Shown here piece by piece: positions 33,811 to 44,059 of a stretch of DNA of 64,000 nucleotides. The translations under genes were made by a program, and so were the position numbers. Where the stretch lies: contig JAJUPC010000040.1 of assembly GCA_023614405.1 (NCBI GenBank), positions 434,001 through 498,000 of the forward strand, read 5' to 3'. This DNA comes from Avena insularis (Eukaryota; Streptophyta; Magnoliopsida; Poales; Poaceae). Below the pieces are notes generated by a model. The model was not told the DNA's origin. It searched no databases and was given only the letters and a program-made list of their open reading frames with translations. Every line of letters begins with the position of its first letter. Within the stretch, counting starts at the first letter, position 1.

Positions 33811-34720
33811 TTATAAATGCCTCTCTATTCTGAATTTTAATCTTGCATGAAGAGAAGAGGCTGTCATTCTAAGATAGTCCTTATCGTATTGCATTTCTTC
33901 TAAAATCAGTCTATTGCCGAGAAGTCGTGCGCCGCTTGGAGAATCTATAGATATTCCAAAGGATGATAAAGAGTAGCCATTCTTACCAAACATGATGGAA
34001 AGTTCTTGCAATAATTGGGAATACAAATATTCAGGAGGAATAACCAAGTCACTATCACCCAAGGACTGTTTAATCTGGGAAGCCAAGTCATCTGTCATGT
34101 ACTTAGAGTAATTATCAAGAAGTTTTCGGCCATTGTTGACATTACAAAATAATAAAACAGTCATAAATAGATGCCTCAACTGAAAAGAAGATGCCCATTG
34201 GACTGCCTCATCAAATAAGAGAAACCACTCATTATCATTGCCTACCAATCCACGAGCTTCACAAGCTTCTTTAAATGAATTGTATAGTGTACCGTGGTAA
34301 GTCCTAAGATCCTCGAAACATGTGGCTCCTTGAACGGCATTTAAAAACATTCTGAGAAAAAAAAGTTCATTTGTGGTAGGATGAACGTTGTAGATCCGTC
34401 CAATAGGAGGGCCGAATCTTTTCTTTAGTGATCTTCTCTTCCACCTTTTATTTGGTCCATCCCAAATCCACTTAGATGGGAAATCTAGATAGGTTAGAAG
34501 GCGTGCATCCTCGTACTGCTGATTGGCAACAAACCATTCGGTAAGCATGGTTTTATACTTCTTTGGATCACGGACGACATCATTAATGTTTTCATATTCT
34601 CGATATATGATTCGATTCATCTTAGGAAGGTGAACAACCAGCCTTTCTACAGACGGTTCTTAGACATGAATATCGTATGCAAAGGTACGCCAGTCAGCTT
34701 CACACGTTGATAAATACCTG
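33811..34720 (-). pseudogene. Helitron protein, linker between Rep and helicase
   Basis: The frame contains MNRIIYREYENINDVV, LLTYLDFPSKWIWDG, FFLRMFLNAVQGATCFEDL and the DDLASQIKQSL/EEMQYD region, all typical of plant Helitron proteins. Upstream of the Met the same frame reads EPSVERLVVHLPK, preceded by an in-frame TAA at 34660-34662 where a coding residue is expected. The exon begins after an acceptor near 34720. The 3' side runs into a frameshift before the helicase. Confidence 0.85.
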
Positions 34721-34869
34721 CACAACAGTATTGATATAAACGTTTATTAAAGTAAAAAAATACAGGACTAAAACATGTTGCAATTTGGTAGCAGTAAAAT
34801 TGAAGGCGAAATAGCATGTAAGAAAAGAAAAATGTCTAAAAATAGTTACGGCAACAAAAGAAATAATGG

Positions 34870-35443
34870 CGGTACCTAGATTTTGCATAACTATCGATTT
34901 CGTTTATCCCAGTTGTTTCTGATTCTGGACAATGATACATAGAATGCAAGCCTACACGTGCCATATCATGTCCTTTGGCAAGATACTTGAATAAGTACTT
35001 CAGTAGGTTTGTTTTATTGCACCACTCCACATTGATATGAGCCTGAAATTTCTTAAGTAGTGCCATGTTATAGGGAACAATCCATTTATTGTCTAAACAA
35101 ATGCCATTCTTTGTAACATAGCGCCCATTATCTGAGCGGCGATACACTGAAAACCCGAGACCATCTATTGTAGTTTCCTCATTGAACTCTTTTGGATAAT
35201 GCTTAGAGCACTTCCCATCTTTCATACAGGGAGAGTTTGGGTTATATTTTCCACATGGACCGTGAACCATAAATTCCTCCACAAGTGTATATCCTAACGG
35301 ATCATATTTATAATCAGGTTTCTCTGCAGATATATATGAATCAATTGTTGCGGGTGTAGGATCTTCAGTGTCTGCTTTTAACCACACTAGTGAATGTATA
35401 TGAGGCAAACCCCTCTTCTGGAACTCAACAACATATAGGACTG
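34870..35443 (-). CDS. Helitron Rep nuclease domain (HUH and two-tyrosine motifs)
   Basis: This exon follows acceptor TTTTTTAG and opens with VEFQKRGLPHIHSLVWL, which holds the HUH metal-binding histidines. It continues with DPLGYTLVEEFMVHGPCG and CSKHYPKEF, and ends near the nucleophile region KYLFKYLAKGHD, which carries the tyrosines that nick and join Helitron ends. A donor (AAATCTAGGTACC on the minus strand) near 34875 leads to an intron of about 150 bases. No break within this exon. Confidence 0.9.
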
Positions 35444-35529
35444 CCTAAAAAATACAATGATCAGAAAGAGAAGAACTATAGAATAATTGTTTGACTGTAA
35501 TATGTAGAAGAGGTGCAAACATAAACATA

Positions 35530-37016
35530 CATGCATTTATAGAGCCAAAAGTTTTGCCTTTCTTCACACCATTAGTATATGAATTTATCTTCATCTTGAA
35601 CATGCGTGTAACCATATCAGGCCTATCCGTGTGAGTTTGACCCGGCTCCATAAGCAAAGCGTCCGATATCTCATCCCACTTTGGACTGCAAGTAAAAGTG
35701 ACAAAGAGATCAGGTGCTCCAAAAACACGGCAAAGAGCCATCCCATCTTGATAGTTCTGAATCATATATCGTGGGCTTCCAGTATAGCTAGAGGATAAAA
35801 TATATTGAACACCAATGTTCTTGCCGGATGAATTTCCTTCACCGAGAGCATCAGATAAACCCTGGTATGTCTCTGATCTGAGACTATCCTGATTCCAGAA
35901 ATGATAGCTGATCCTACACGATTCAACACATGAATATGAATCGACATCAAGTTGATGAGAAGATCGGCCACAACATGTGAATGGATTAGGCTCTCCCCTT
36001 CGATAATGCAGCCTATAACCATAATATTCAAGCATTGTTACTTCTTTTCGTCCAATGATAGGAACACCATTTACCTCCGATTTTGATCCCAAGATGGAAG
36101 CCCTTAGAAGCATGGGGAAACAACAATGGATACTGAAGGGCCATGAGAGAGGGGTTTAGAGGAGATATGCGCTGAAAGTATCCAGCATTCTTTTGAACAA
36201 TGATGTCGAATCTATTTACTTCCACATCAAAATCTCTGACAATAAGTGCAGCAAGCTCAGATGCAACTGGCAGAGAATAACGGTTACCATGATCCGTTCC
36301 TTCATGGCCAAATAATCTTATAGAAACCTCCGGAGAATCAGGAGAAAATATTCTTTGCTCTGCCATATGAAACGTCTGCACAAGTGAATTGTACCTATTG
36401 AGCATAATTATCAGGGAGTCAACTATGGTAGGGTCAGGCTGTTCTCTTGGGATATATCGGCCATGCTGACCACATCTAGATGAACGCACCTTCGATGAGC
36501 CCTCAAATTCTGAAGTTCACTAAATGGAATTGCCTCATTCATTTCATTTTCATCAATAGAGAATATATTCATTCTTCGATCTATCTCATGTTCAGTTTCA
36601 TAGATATAAAGCTGAGCAAACTTAGGCACAGGGTTCTCTGCTGGAGGGAGCAATGAACCGATTTTATGACAAACAACTCCACATATCTTGAACACATATG
36701 GACCATTCCCAACATTAACGCTCTTGTCAACATGTACTCCCAAGGGAAGTGAAGGCAAACATAGAGTTGTACTCACGGATCAAACGCATAAATTTTTTAC
36801 ACTCAGAGTCACCATCAAAGCGAAGTAGCTTAGACAACGGAGATGGCCATTCTGGATAAGCTGGCAGAGATATTCTTCCACCCCGACAACAGCCATTATA
36901 AACAATTTTTTTCTCCGTACTGAGACTTTTACAACGCTCCTTATACCAGAAGGAGGCACCACAGTGTTTGCACACATGATGAGGATAACCACAATACGAC
37001 CTATCAGGCCAAGCGC
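35530..37016 (-). pseudogene. Helitron protein N-terminal region (three frameshifts)
   Basis: The exon starts after acceptor CTTAG with GAWPDRSYCGYPHHVCKHC and an N-terminal zinc-finger-like region (CCRGGRISLP). It continues as VDKSVNVGNGPYVFKICG, KFAQLYIYETEHE, SPLNPSLMALQYPLLFPH and the Helitron-like N domain with YSCVESCRISYHFWNQ and SSSYTGSPRYMIQNYQDG, FGAPDLFVTFTC. Frame changes occur near 36745, 36490 and 36085. The exon ends near 35530 at a GTATGTTT donor after TFGSINAC, before a short intron. The function is Rep-associated; exact roles of these zinc fingers are not settled. Confidence 0.85.
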
Positions 37017-37329
37017 CTAAGAGATCACAAAAAAAATTAATACAATTGATCGCAGAAACAGAAATAAGAAAGACAGGAAGAAAAGAAATGCAGCTTATGT
37101 TTTAAAACATTGATAAAATCTCTGAGAGAAAGGCAAAGCGACCCATACCGATAACGAGCGAGGTAAGCACGATGTTGACGAAGGCCCCTGCGCATTTGAC
37201 GGTTAGCAGAGGCACGGTGTGCGGGGACAAAAGGGGTAGCAGCAATTGTACAACACGTCGTACATCAGCAAAATAAGCAGCACTAAGACAACGAATAGGA
37301 AACTATCAGATGAGAAAGCACGCACCCAC

Positions 37330-37781
37330 AGATGTTGTATTGACATGTAGATCATTAGGAAGAGCAGGTATAACAACAGGAACGTGATCTCTGGCGGATG
37401 CCATACTGGGAGAAGAAGCAACCGTAGGAACAAATATGGATGGAGCATCATCATGAAAAGAAGATGTGCAAACAGCTGACAAAGGTGCCCATGAGCTCGG
37501 GCCTGATAAACATGATAAAATATCCGGGTTCATATGAGGCCAATCGTCAGATGGATCGTCTATACCAGCAGCAACATCCTCCTTATAATATTCAGGGGAG
37601 GCATCTACATAAGGATAAGCAATAAAGGAAATTAGAAAAAGCAATATAGGTCAGCAGAGTGGGAAAGCAGAGAACAAACCCAAATCTGAACGTCCAGTTT
37701 CAGCGGAAGGAGGAAAATGTGTAACATCCGCATTAGGAGGAACCAAAGCGTCACCCCCAGTTTGGAATGGTACATCACCTA
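37330..37781 (-). pseudogene. Probable upstream exons of the Helitron gene
   Basis: Two splice-bounded minus-strand pieces. 37676-37781 reads GDVPFQTGGDALVPPNADV and ends before GTTTG. 37330-37604 follows acceptor ATGTAG and reads DASPEYYKEDVAAGIDDPSD onward to NTTS before donor GTGGGT. They are low-complexity and acidic, as in the poorly conserved start of plant Helitron proteins. Exon limits are inferred from splice signals only. Confidence 0.4.
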
Positions 37782-39434
37782 TAAATAGGAAAAATAAGTG
37801 GTCAAACAATTTCAGTCCACATAATCATATGGTTGGCAAGTCATAGTATTTTCTAAAAGTATGTCAGTGAGCTGACAGAGAAAGATCAATGCGTGATAGC
37901 ATGCAGCGGCAGACAGAGATCAATAGGATGCAAATTCCTGGCGAATGGTGGCGGCGACCACTCCAAGCAATGGAAGCAAATGCATTGTCTAGTATGTTTC
38001 CATTTCTTGAGAAACTATTGTAAAACTATATATAGTGAAAACTAATCTGAGCTGCAATGAAACAAAAGTTGAGAGTACAACAAAACATTTTGACTACAAC
38101 CTTCACAGTGGCACATCAAACGTTTGTAATACCAAAGGAGCAGAACTGACGTTATATGACCAAGTTGTCATGAGAAGTCCACAAACAATAAATACAATAT
38201 AAATAAACCCAAAGCATTAATTTATGAATCGTTGGAGGGGAAGGAGAACAATGCATCCGAACCATCTGAATTACATGTATGTACCGCGGATGAACTATAT
38301 ATATAACCTTCAGTGTAAAGATACTAATCTGAAGTAAAAGCCTATAAAAAATCAGCAATATCTCAACAACAACAGAGAAGAGATGTAAAATTGAAGAAAG
38401 AGAGTGAACTGAATACTGATTCTGTTACAATCTGCAATTCCAACATAAGAAAAGCAATATAAATTACCTATAGGACGCTTTCCAAGCCAAATTTCATAAC
38501 GTCGTTGCGCATCAGTTTGAGCAGAGATGGGCGGCGATAATGAAATCAGCGAAGATCCCCATCGTAGGAGGCAAGCGACCCACAACATGATGGGAATCGG
38601 TAAAGTAGCCGACACGGAAAGACGACGGCGGCGACGAGCAAAGTAGACGTTACGTTAAATCACGCCGACACGTCGGCAACGCCGTGGAGAAGAACGGTGA
38701 GGATACATGAAAGCCAGAATCCTAAAGGTTCCCAGCGAGATGACGGCGAGGAAGCGAAGCACGAGATGACGGCGAGGAAGCGGAAGAAGCCGCAAGACAG
38801 CCACGCATTACGATCTGCGGCAAATGAGTGGAAGAAGTATACGCCCACGGACCGCAGCCACGCCGAAAGCACGACCCAACATCGAAAGCACCATGGGATC
38901 AGAAGAAAAGGGTTGACTGAACAAAGAGGCAGCACCAGCGTGGAGATCCATAGGAAAATCTGTAGTAAATGCCAACAAAATTGTCAGACCGATCTAATCA
39001 AACCACAAGATGAAGAAAAGGAGATGAGGAAGCAGTACATCACTAAGAAAAATCAGAGATGAAACACGGCCGTATATATAGGGGAATCAGTGTAAGAGAA
39101 TCAGGAGATGGCTGGACGAAAGAAGAACAGAGAATAGGATCGAACCAGATAAAGAAGAAGCTCGAACCAGAGAAAGAAGAAGCGCTCGCCCGCATCGGCC
39201 GGTCCGTCCCGCGTCGACCTCTCCAAGACGGAATCGTCTGGACAGAACGTCTGAGGCGAAGAAACCCAGGCCAGACCAAAAGGTAAGAGGGCACATAGTC
39301 AAGGAAAAGTAATACGTGTCACAGAGAGGGCGTTACTGTAGATGCACAATTTGTGCGTGAACACTGCATATGCTGCTGTGGCACAGCCGTGGGATAGTAG
39401 AAACTGTTGAACTTTATATATGTATATATATATA
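37782..39434. other. Helitron unit 3 5' part: possible first exon and leader
   Basis: A minus-strand segment near 38470-38615 reads QTDAQRRYEIWLGKRPI before donor GTAATT and may be a first coding exon. 38640-39300 is CpG-rich leader, with a 24-bp phrase (GAGATGACGGCGAGGAAGCG) repeated at about 38735 and 38760. The terminal region has a palindrome GCACAATTTGTGC at 39332-39344. An AT run leads to the junction. Confidence 0.4.
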
Positions 39435-39466
39435 CTAGAAAATGTGGCGCGGCGACACGCCGTGCC
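39435..39466 (-). repeat. Helitron 3' terminus with hairpin
   Basis: CTAG (39435-39438, preceded by A), spacer, then GGCGCGGCG-ACA-CGCCGTGCC (39446-39466), a 9-bp stem with one G-T pair. It abuts the 5' end of unit 3. Confidence 0.87.
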
Positions 39467-39793
39467 CGTGAGATGGTACTGATTGCAATGTATGCATGGT
39501 AATATCAAAAAATAAAAAACATAAATTTATACCCTTTTGAATGGGCAGATTGCCAAAATAATAGGCTAGCCGAATAGATTTGATCTAAATTTTTTGGGGC
39601 CACACTCAGTCTCCTTTTTTCCAAATATGCAAATGTTCAGGTAACATGTTATCAGGTAAGTACATATTCCCAATAGCAGAAATTCGGGTCTTGGAAAATA
39701 CATGATGGAACATAATACGCTTGTGAAAGATATATGATATACTACTTAAAATAAGGAAGCGTTGGGCTGGATTATGAAATTGTATCTCACAGA

Positions 39794-40233
39794 TGTTAGA
39801 TAGATCTCTCCCACTTTCGGGCCCAACGGCCTGAACGGAGTCCCTCATCGCGCCCTAATCGGGGGCGTCCAACCCTATCCATGGTTGGTGGGCCCCTGTC
39901 GCCAGCGCGTATATAAAGAGGTGGGAGGGCCGGACGCACACGGTACGAGGTTCACCGTGCGCCGCATCCCCCCACCTACACACCCACCGATTAGGGTTCG
40001 CGCTAGGCCGACGGGAAGCTCCGCCGCCACCGCTCTCTACCACCGACGCTCACGCCGTCGCCCCTTTCCCATGGCCAACGACGGCGGGTCCAGCTCCGGC
40101 ACTAGATCCGAAATCCCCTCTGGCTCATGCTTGTCAAGCCAGGGCGCAGGTAGTGCCATTCTCTCTCTCTCCCTCTCAGATCTACGTGTTCGACCACTAC
40201 AGTGTATCTACCAAGGTTAGGCTAGATCTAACA
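39794..40233 (+). repeat. Left LTR of the TRIM-like element
   Basis: It contains a TATA box (GCGTATATAAAGAGG) near 39906 and a short open frame starting ATGGCCAACGACGG at 40072. The frame encodes MANDGGSSSGTRSEIPSGS... and runs to a CAG|GTAG splice-donor-like site. The same frame is kept in the right LTR. Confidence 0.9.
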
Positions 40234-40977
40234 ATGATATCAGAGCAATTAGATGCTAGTTTCTTTGGTAGAAAAGCAAAAATGAAAGAAAACCCTAGAT
40301 CTAAAGAGCGGCTGCCCTATGGCCGCGCCTTTCCTCTCGATCTAGATGGGCATCCCTTTTGGGAGACATCTAGAAGAAGAAACACCCCTTCGGGGGCAAA
40401 GCAAACCCCAGATCCCACCCCGGACAGATCAAACCCCAAATCCCCAGATCCCCATAGATCTATCCCCAAAAGAAACTCAAGAAAAAGGGGGAGACCACTG
40501 GCCGCCGCCGTCTTGTGGCCAAAAGCGCCTTGTAACCAGACGGTCGTCGCCCACCCAGGTGGACTTGCCGCCAAAGGCGATGGCGCCATGGCTCCGGCCG
40601 AAGACAACAAGTGGGGCAGAGGGAGGGGCTCGCCGGAGCGCCGGCCACCTCGCCTCGCCTCGCACCGCCATAGAGGGGAAGAAGAGGAAAGGGGTGGCGA
40701 TGGAGGAGAGGGAGGGACGTCATGCCGCGCTCACAAGGCTTACCACCCAATGTGTTCAAGGAACACATAGCCGGCATGGGTTTAATAGGAAGCCGATGAT
40801 TCCTGGACTATAGAGGCCCAAAAGTAACAGGATTTGTTTCAAAACATGAAGGTATATAGTGGTACATGCGATTCTATCGGCAATTGGTGAGACGATGAAA
40901 CATGCTCTATGTATCGCTTACGTGATGAAATAAGTAAAGTACAAAGTTAAAAGTAAAGTCGAGATCTATGGGGAGAA
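40234..40977 (+). other. Interior of the TRIM-like element
   Basis: It holds overlapping GC-rich frames (one of 205 codons running in from the LTR) rich in Arg, Pro and Ser, with no gag or pol motif. I treat them as non-coding. The second half (40800-40977) is AT-rich up to the purine tract. Confidence 0.6.
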
Positions 40978-41384
40978 TGTTAGATAGATCTCTCACGTTC
41001 AGACCCATGACGAGCCCAATCGCCCTAATCAGGCGCCAACCCTATCCATGGTTGGTGGGCCACATGTCCGGCGTATATAAAAGGTAGGTGGCGGACGCTT
41101 TGCAGTCGAGGTTCACCATACGCGCATCCCCCACCTACACACACCGATTAGGGTTCGCTAGGCCGACGGAAGCTCAGCCACCGCTCTCTACCACCCACGC
41201 TCACGCCGTCGCCCCTTTCCCATGGCCAACGACGGCGGGTCCAGCTCCGGCACTAGCTCCGGAATCCCCTCTGGCTCATGCTTGTCAAGCCAGGGCGCAG
41301 GTAGTGCCATTCTCTCTCTCTCTCTCTTAGATCTACGTGTTCGACCACTACAGTGTATCTACCAAGGTTAGGCTAGATCTAACA
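40978..41384 (+). repeat. Right LTR of the TRIM-like element
   Basis: 407 bp. It differs from the left LTR by numerous small deletions in G/C-rich stretches plus substitutions, so this insertion is older than the chromovirus. The TATA box and the short MANDGGSSSGT frame are retained. Confidence 0.9.
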
Positions 41385-41389
41385 ACAGA

Positions 41390-41955
41390 GAATTTAATAT
41401 AGAAATTGTAGTGCCACTATTTGCTGAGTTACTGTGAAATCTGACCAGAAAAGTTCTTGAAACTTTACATTCCTAAAATTAACAATAGATTATAAGCAAA
41501 GAGAATGCAATACCTGGAGAGAATCCATTAAGTTCTTGAAAGAACAATACACTGGAAAATAGAATGCAATACCTGAAGAGAATCGTATAATTTTTTGGAC
41601 ATTCCTGCTTATATCTTTCCCTGCTGCTATCTTGCAAAGAAAACAGAGAATGGTCAGCAAATCGGGCAGCCATGAAAAAACTGTAAGCAAAGATAAATAT
41701 CACTAAGGCAGTCTAGTAGCAACGACAGAGCTCGCCGGTCAGCAAGAGATGGGTAACATGGATTCTGTTAATTATGTTCACTATGGTAAATAGAAAGTTT
41801 AGATGAACTCCAAAAAAAATTATCAGGGTCCATTGGACAATAGTAAATTTCTCACAATGGTAACATGTTAAATGAATAAAGAAGGATTGCACGCACTATT
41901 AGTTAACAACAATATATTTGCAGATAGAGAGAAAGATAGGCAAAGAATGGTGTAC
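41390..41955. other. Unit 4 interior, no gene recognised
   Basis: AT-rich. The phrase AGAATGCAATACCTG(G/A)AGAGAATC occurs twice (about 41502 and 41561). No frame with family resemblance. Confidence 0.5.
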
Positions 41956-42223
41956 TGACAAATCTGCAACGACCTTCCACGGGCCCTCACATGACATTAT
42001 CAGCGACCATCTCCTTCAAATATCCAATGGAACCAAGCTCCCCTCTCTCCATCACATAATGAAAGATGAAAAGCACTTCAAGTTTATTCTCGGACTTTGG
42101 TCAAGAAGACCGACAAATCTGCAACGACCTGCTCCTTCCACGGGTCCTCACATGAGATTTGCAGCGACCGTCTCCTTCAAATATCCAATGGAAGCAAGCT
42201 CCCCTCTCTCCATCAGATAATGA
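41956..42223. repeat. 156-bp tandem duplication
   Basis: From GACAAATCTGCAACGACC to CCATCA(C/G)ATAATGAA is present twice with period 156. The second copy has a small insertion (TGCTCC) and several substitutions. It looks like an exon fragment duplicated locally, but no protein is recognised. Confidence 0.85.
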
Positions 42224-42400
42224 ACACCAGAGCAGTACAACTCCACAGCATCTTTGTGCAAGCCGCTGGCCCCCGTGCAAGCTGCTGCTTTTATTTAACT
42301 GCTTACAAAGAGAGGGAGACATGAGAAAGAGAAACTTAATGGATTGTTGTGAACAGAGAAGCTGGGGCTGGACCGCTGGACCTCCTTAGCTGGCCCGCCG

Positions 42401-42740
42401 CTACCTCCATCGGGAGGGCCCGGGGTGTCGTGAAGTGGGACACGAAGGCGATGCCCGAGGCCAAGTCGTAGCGGAAGCCGGTGCAGAGGACATTTCTAGA
42501 CGGCAAACTCCATGAGTGCTAGCTCGATGACGGTGGCGTGCCAAGAGCTCCGGCATGCCCTCGTTGAAGGAGCCGAGGCGCACGTACGCGGCGAGGAGGC
42601 AGGAACCACGGTGGCGAGGTTCGGCCACCGCTCCGTCGGCGACCAGGGAGCTGAGGCGCGCGTACGTGGCGAGGAGGCGGGAATCACGGTGCCAAGGCTT
42701 GGCCACCACTCCGTCGCCGACCACACGTACATCCTCTCCT
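42401..42740 (-). pseudogene. GC-rich coding-like block with a 78-bp (26-codon) repeat
   Basis: On the minus strand the frame contains two tandem 26-codon units with LLATYARLSSL and LLAAYVRLGSFNEGM. The period is 78 bp (AGCCGAGGCG at 42571, AGCTGAGGCG at 42649). The phrasing is reminiscent of helical-repeat proteins such as PPR proteins, but the two copies are so alike that a recent internal duplication is as likely. It is probably a captured exon piece; family not established. Confidence 0.35.
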
Positions 42741-42879
42741 CCACTTAAATTCGTCCGGGAACACAGGGAGGAGGAGAGGGTGCTGATCCCGTCTCTGTTC
42801 GCCCCACCTCTGGGTCCAACACCGCTGTGACTCTACTCCTCCACACTCCCTCGGACTTGTCCCCTCCGCATCGGATAGG

Positions 42880-43229
42880 CGATTGGGGGAAGAGGGACGA
42901 TGAAGCCACAGAGGAGATCGGCTGGGACATGCCGCACGGCAGCCAGCAAAGGCAAGGAGGGCGGCGACTCTCACGGGAGGAGATGCGGCGGCTCTCACGG
43001 GAAAAGATACGGTGTAGTGATGAGATTATTTTTAATGTGGGGATTGGGGAGAGCAGAGCAGGTCGACCCGGCAGGAAAAGAGGCCGGGATGGTTCGGGAT
43101 ATACATGGACACCGCTTTTGACCGGAGACAGGAGCACGGTAGATGTGAAAAACCTGCACATCTACAGTACGAAACGCTGAGGTGGTACGGCCGATCGTTG
43201 GAATGCTTGCATTTCATATATGTAGTAAT
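42880..43229 (-). repeat. Conserved 5' block of unit 4
   Basis: CpG-rich leader plus terminus. It shares GATTGGGGGAAGAGGGA, GAAGCCACAGAGGAGATC, CGGGA..TGCCGCACGGC and GGTGTAGTGATG with 44060-44445. It contains a 9-bp stem GTAGATGTG/CACATCTAC at 43139-43165 and ends TTTCATATATGTAGTAAT. Confidence 0.8.
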
Positions 43230-43519
43230 ATGTAGTAAAGTGCAAGGATCTTCTATTGATAGAATTTGAGTGACACGTCCTTGACCAATGAGGTCTTCAA
43301 ATTGTCTTTCCCTTGATCTGTATATAATAAGTAGAGCTCTTCGGTATAACACCCCAATTAAGTAGCACATAAGAAAGCGGGCAATAAAATTTAGAGGAAA
43401 ACATGAGCTGTTGCCACACCTGCCAACTTGAGAGTGACCTGCACAATATATACATGAAGAAACAATTTTAAGAAAGACCAAATCCTCCATCTCTAAGCAT
43501 CTGGCCTGGACAAAAATAA

Positions 43520-43822
43520 CTAAAGGAAAAATAGTACAACAACAAGAAAGAAACAAACAGTAGGAGGCTGAAAAGTTTCTGCCGGAGAATCATCCACGGC
43601 GGAAAGCACAGTGGACGCAGCATGGAGAAGTCGCTGAATGATCTTACGACGCACATCCGAATGTAGATGCGGAGCGGGTGGAGGATGTTGACGGCCAACA
43701 GCAGCAGCCCTGGCTTGGCGGCAGTACATCTCCACCCAGGGGTTGCCCTCGTTCAGCTCCATCTCATTCGTATTTGAATCTTGTAAGAGGTTCAAGGCCA
43801 CCCTGCGCCTTGTCACCGCCAT
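43520..43822 (-). CDS. Unidentified 100-codon frame, probably captured exon
   Basis: The minus-strand frame starts MAVTRRRVALNLLQDSN and continues ELNEGNPWVEMYCRQARAAA and RRKIIQRLLHAASTVLSAVD, with exon-like composition up to about 43560 (FQPPT), where a possible donor occurs. I recognise no family. It lies inside truncated Helitron unit 5. The rest of the frame (VCFFLVVVLFFL) looks like intron sequence read through. Confidence 0.35.
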   Translation of the reverse strand: MAVTRRRVALNLLQDSNTNEMELNEGNPWVEMYCRQARAAAVGRQHPPPAPHLHSDVRRKIIQRLLHAASTVLSAVDDSPAETFQPPTVCFFLVVVLFFL

Positions 43823-44059
43823 GGCGTCCGCATCCTGATGCTGCTACTCCATCTTCCCCTGCAGCAATCATGCCCCCCCGGATCGACGTCATGTCTAGCC
43901 GCCACAAAATCTAAATAAAAAATTCCACAGCAAATCAGATCAGTTCAAGCTTCAAAGAAAGAAAATCGACAGCACGGCGAACGCCACTAAGATGCGCCCG
44001 CCAATGAAGGCTACGGGCTACGGCGGAGACAATAGCGAAGGACACCAAGAGCGCCTTCC

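Larger units (their letters stand above)
30721..39434 (-). mobile_element. Helitron unit 3, encodes a (broken) Rep-helicase
   Basis: About 8.7 kb. The left border is a 3' terminus of the CTRR class (TTAG on the plus strand, CTAA on the minus) with an 8-bp hairpin. The right border at 39434 precedes the hairpin end of unit 4 and shows ACTGTAGATGCACAATTTGTGC. The minus strand encodes, in order, an N-terminal zinc-finger region, a HUH/Y2 Rep nuclease and a PIF1-type helicase, the protein that defines autonomous Helitrons. Introns are visible. Several breaks make this copy probably inactive. Confidence 0.85.
39794..41384 (+). mobile_element. TRIM-like short non-autonomous LTR element
   Basis: Direct repeats of 440 and 407 bp begin TGTTAGATAGATC and end GCTAGATCTAACA, with target duplication ACAGA at 39789-39793 and 41385-41389. 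Just inside the left LTR, ATGATATCAGAGCA resembles the methionine-tRNA primer site. A purine tract (ATGGGGAGAA) precedes the right LTR. The 744-bp interior has no gag or pol, so it must borrow proteins. Total 1.59 kb. It resembles Veju-like TRIMs of Triticeae in size and form, but the family name is not verified. Confidence 0.9.
39435..43229 (-). mobile_element. Helitron unit 4, non-autonomous, carries a TRIM-like element
   Basis: The left border is a CTAG plus 9-bp hairpin terminus. The right border is a 5' end with GTAGATGTG...CACATCTAC and TTTCATATATGTAGTAAT. The CpG-rich 5' block (42880-43229) is repeated in unit 5. Cargo includes a local duplication (41956-42223) and a GC-rich, 78-bp-repeat coding-like block (42401-42740). 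Confidence 0.6.

Noticed and set aside
40153..40813. 205- and 155-codon frames as proteins of the TRIM-like element
   Set aside because: Low-complexity Arg/Pro/Ser frames in a GC-rich stretch, overlapping each other in two phases. No gag or pol motif is present.
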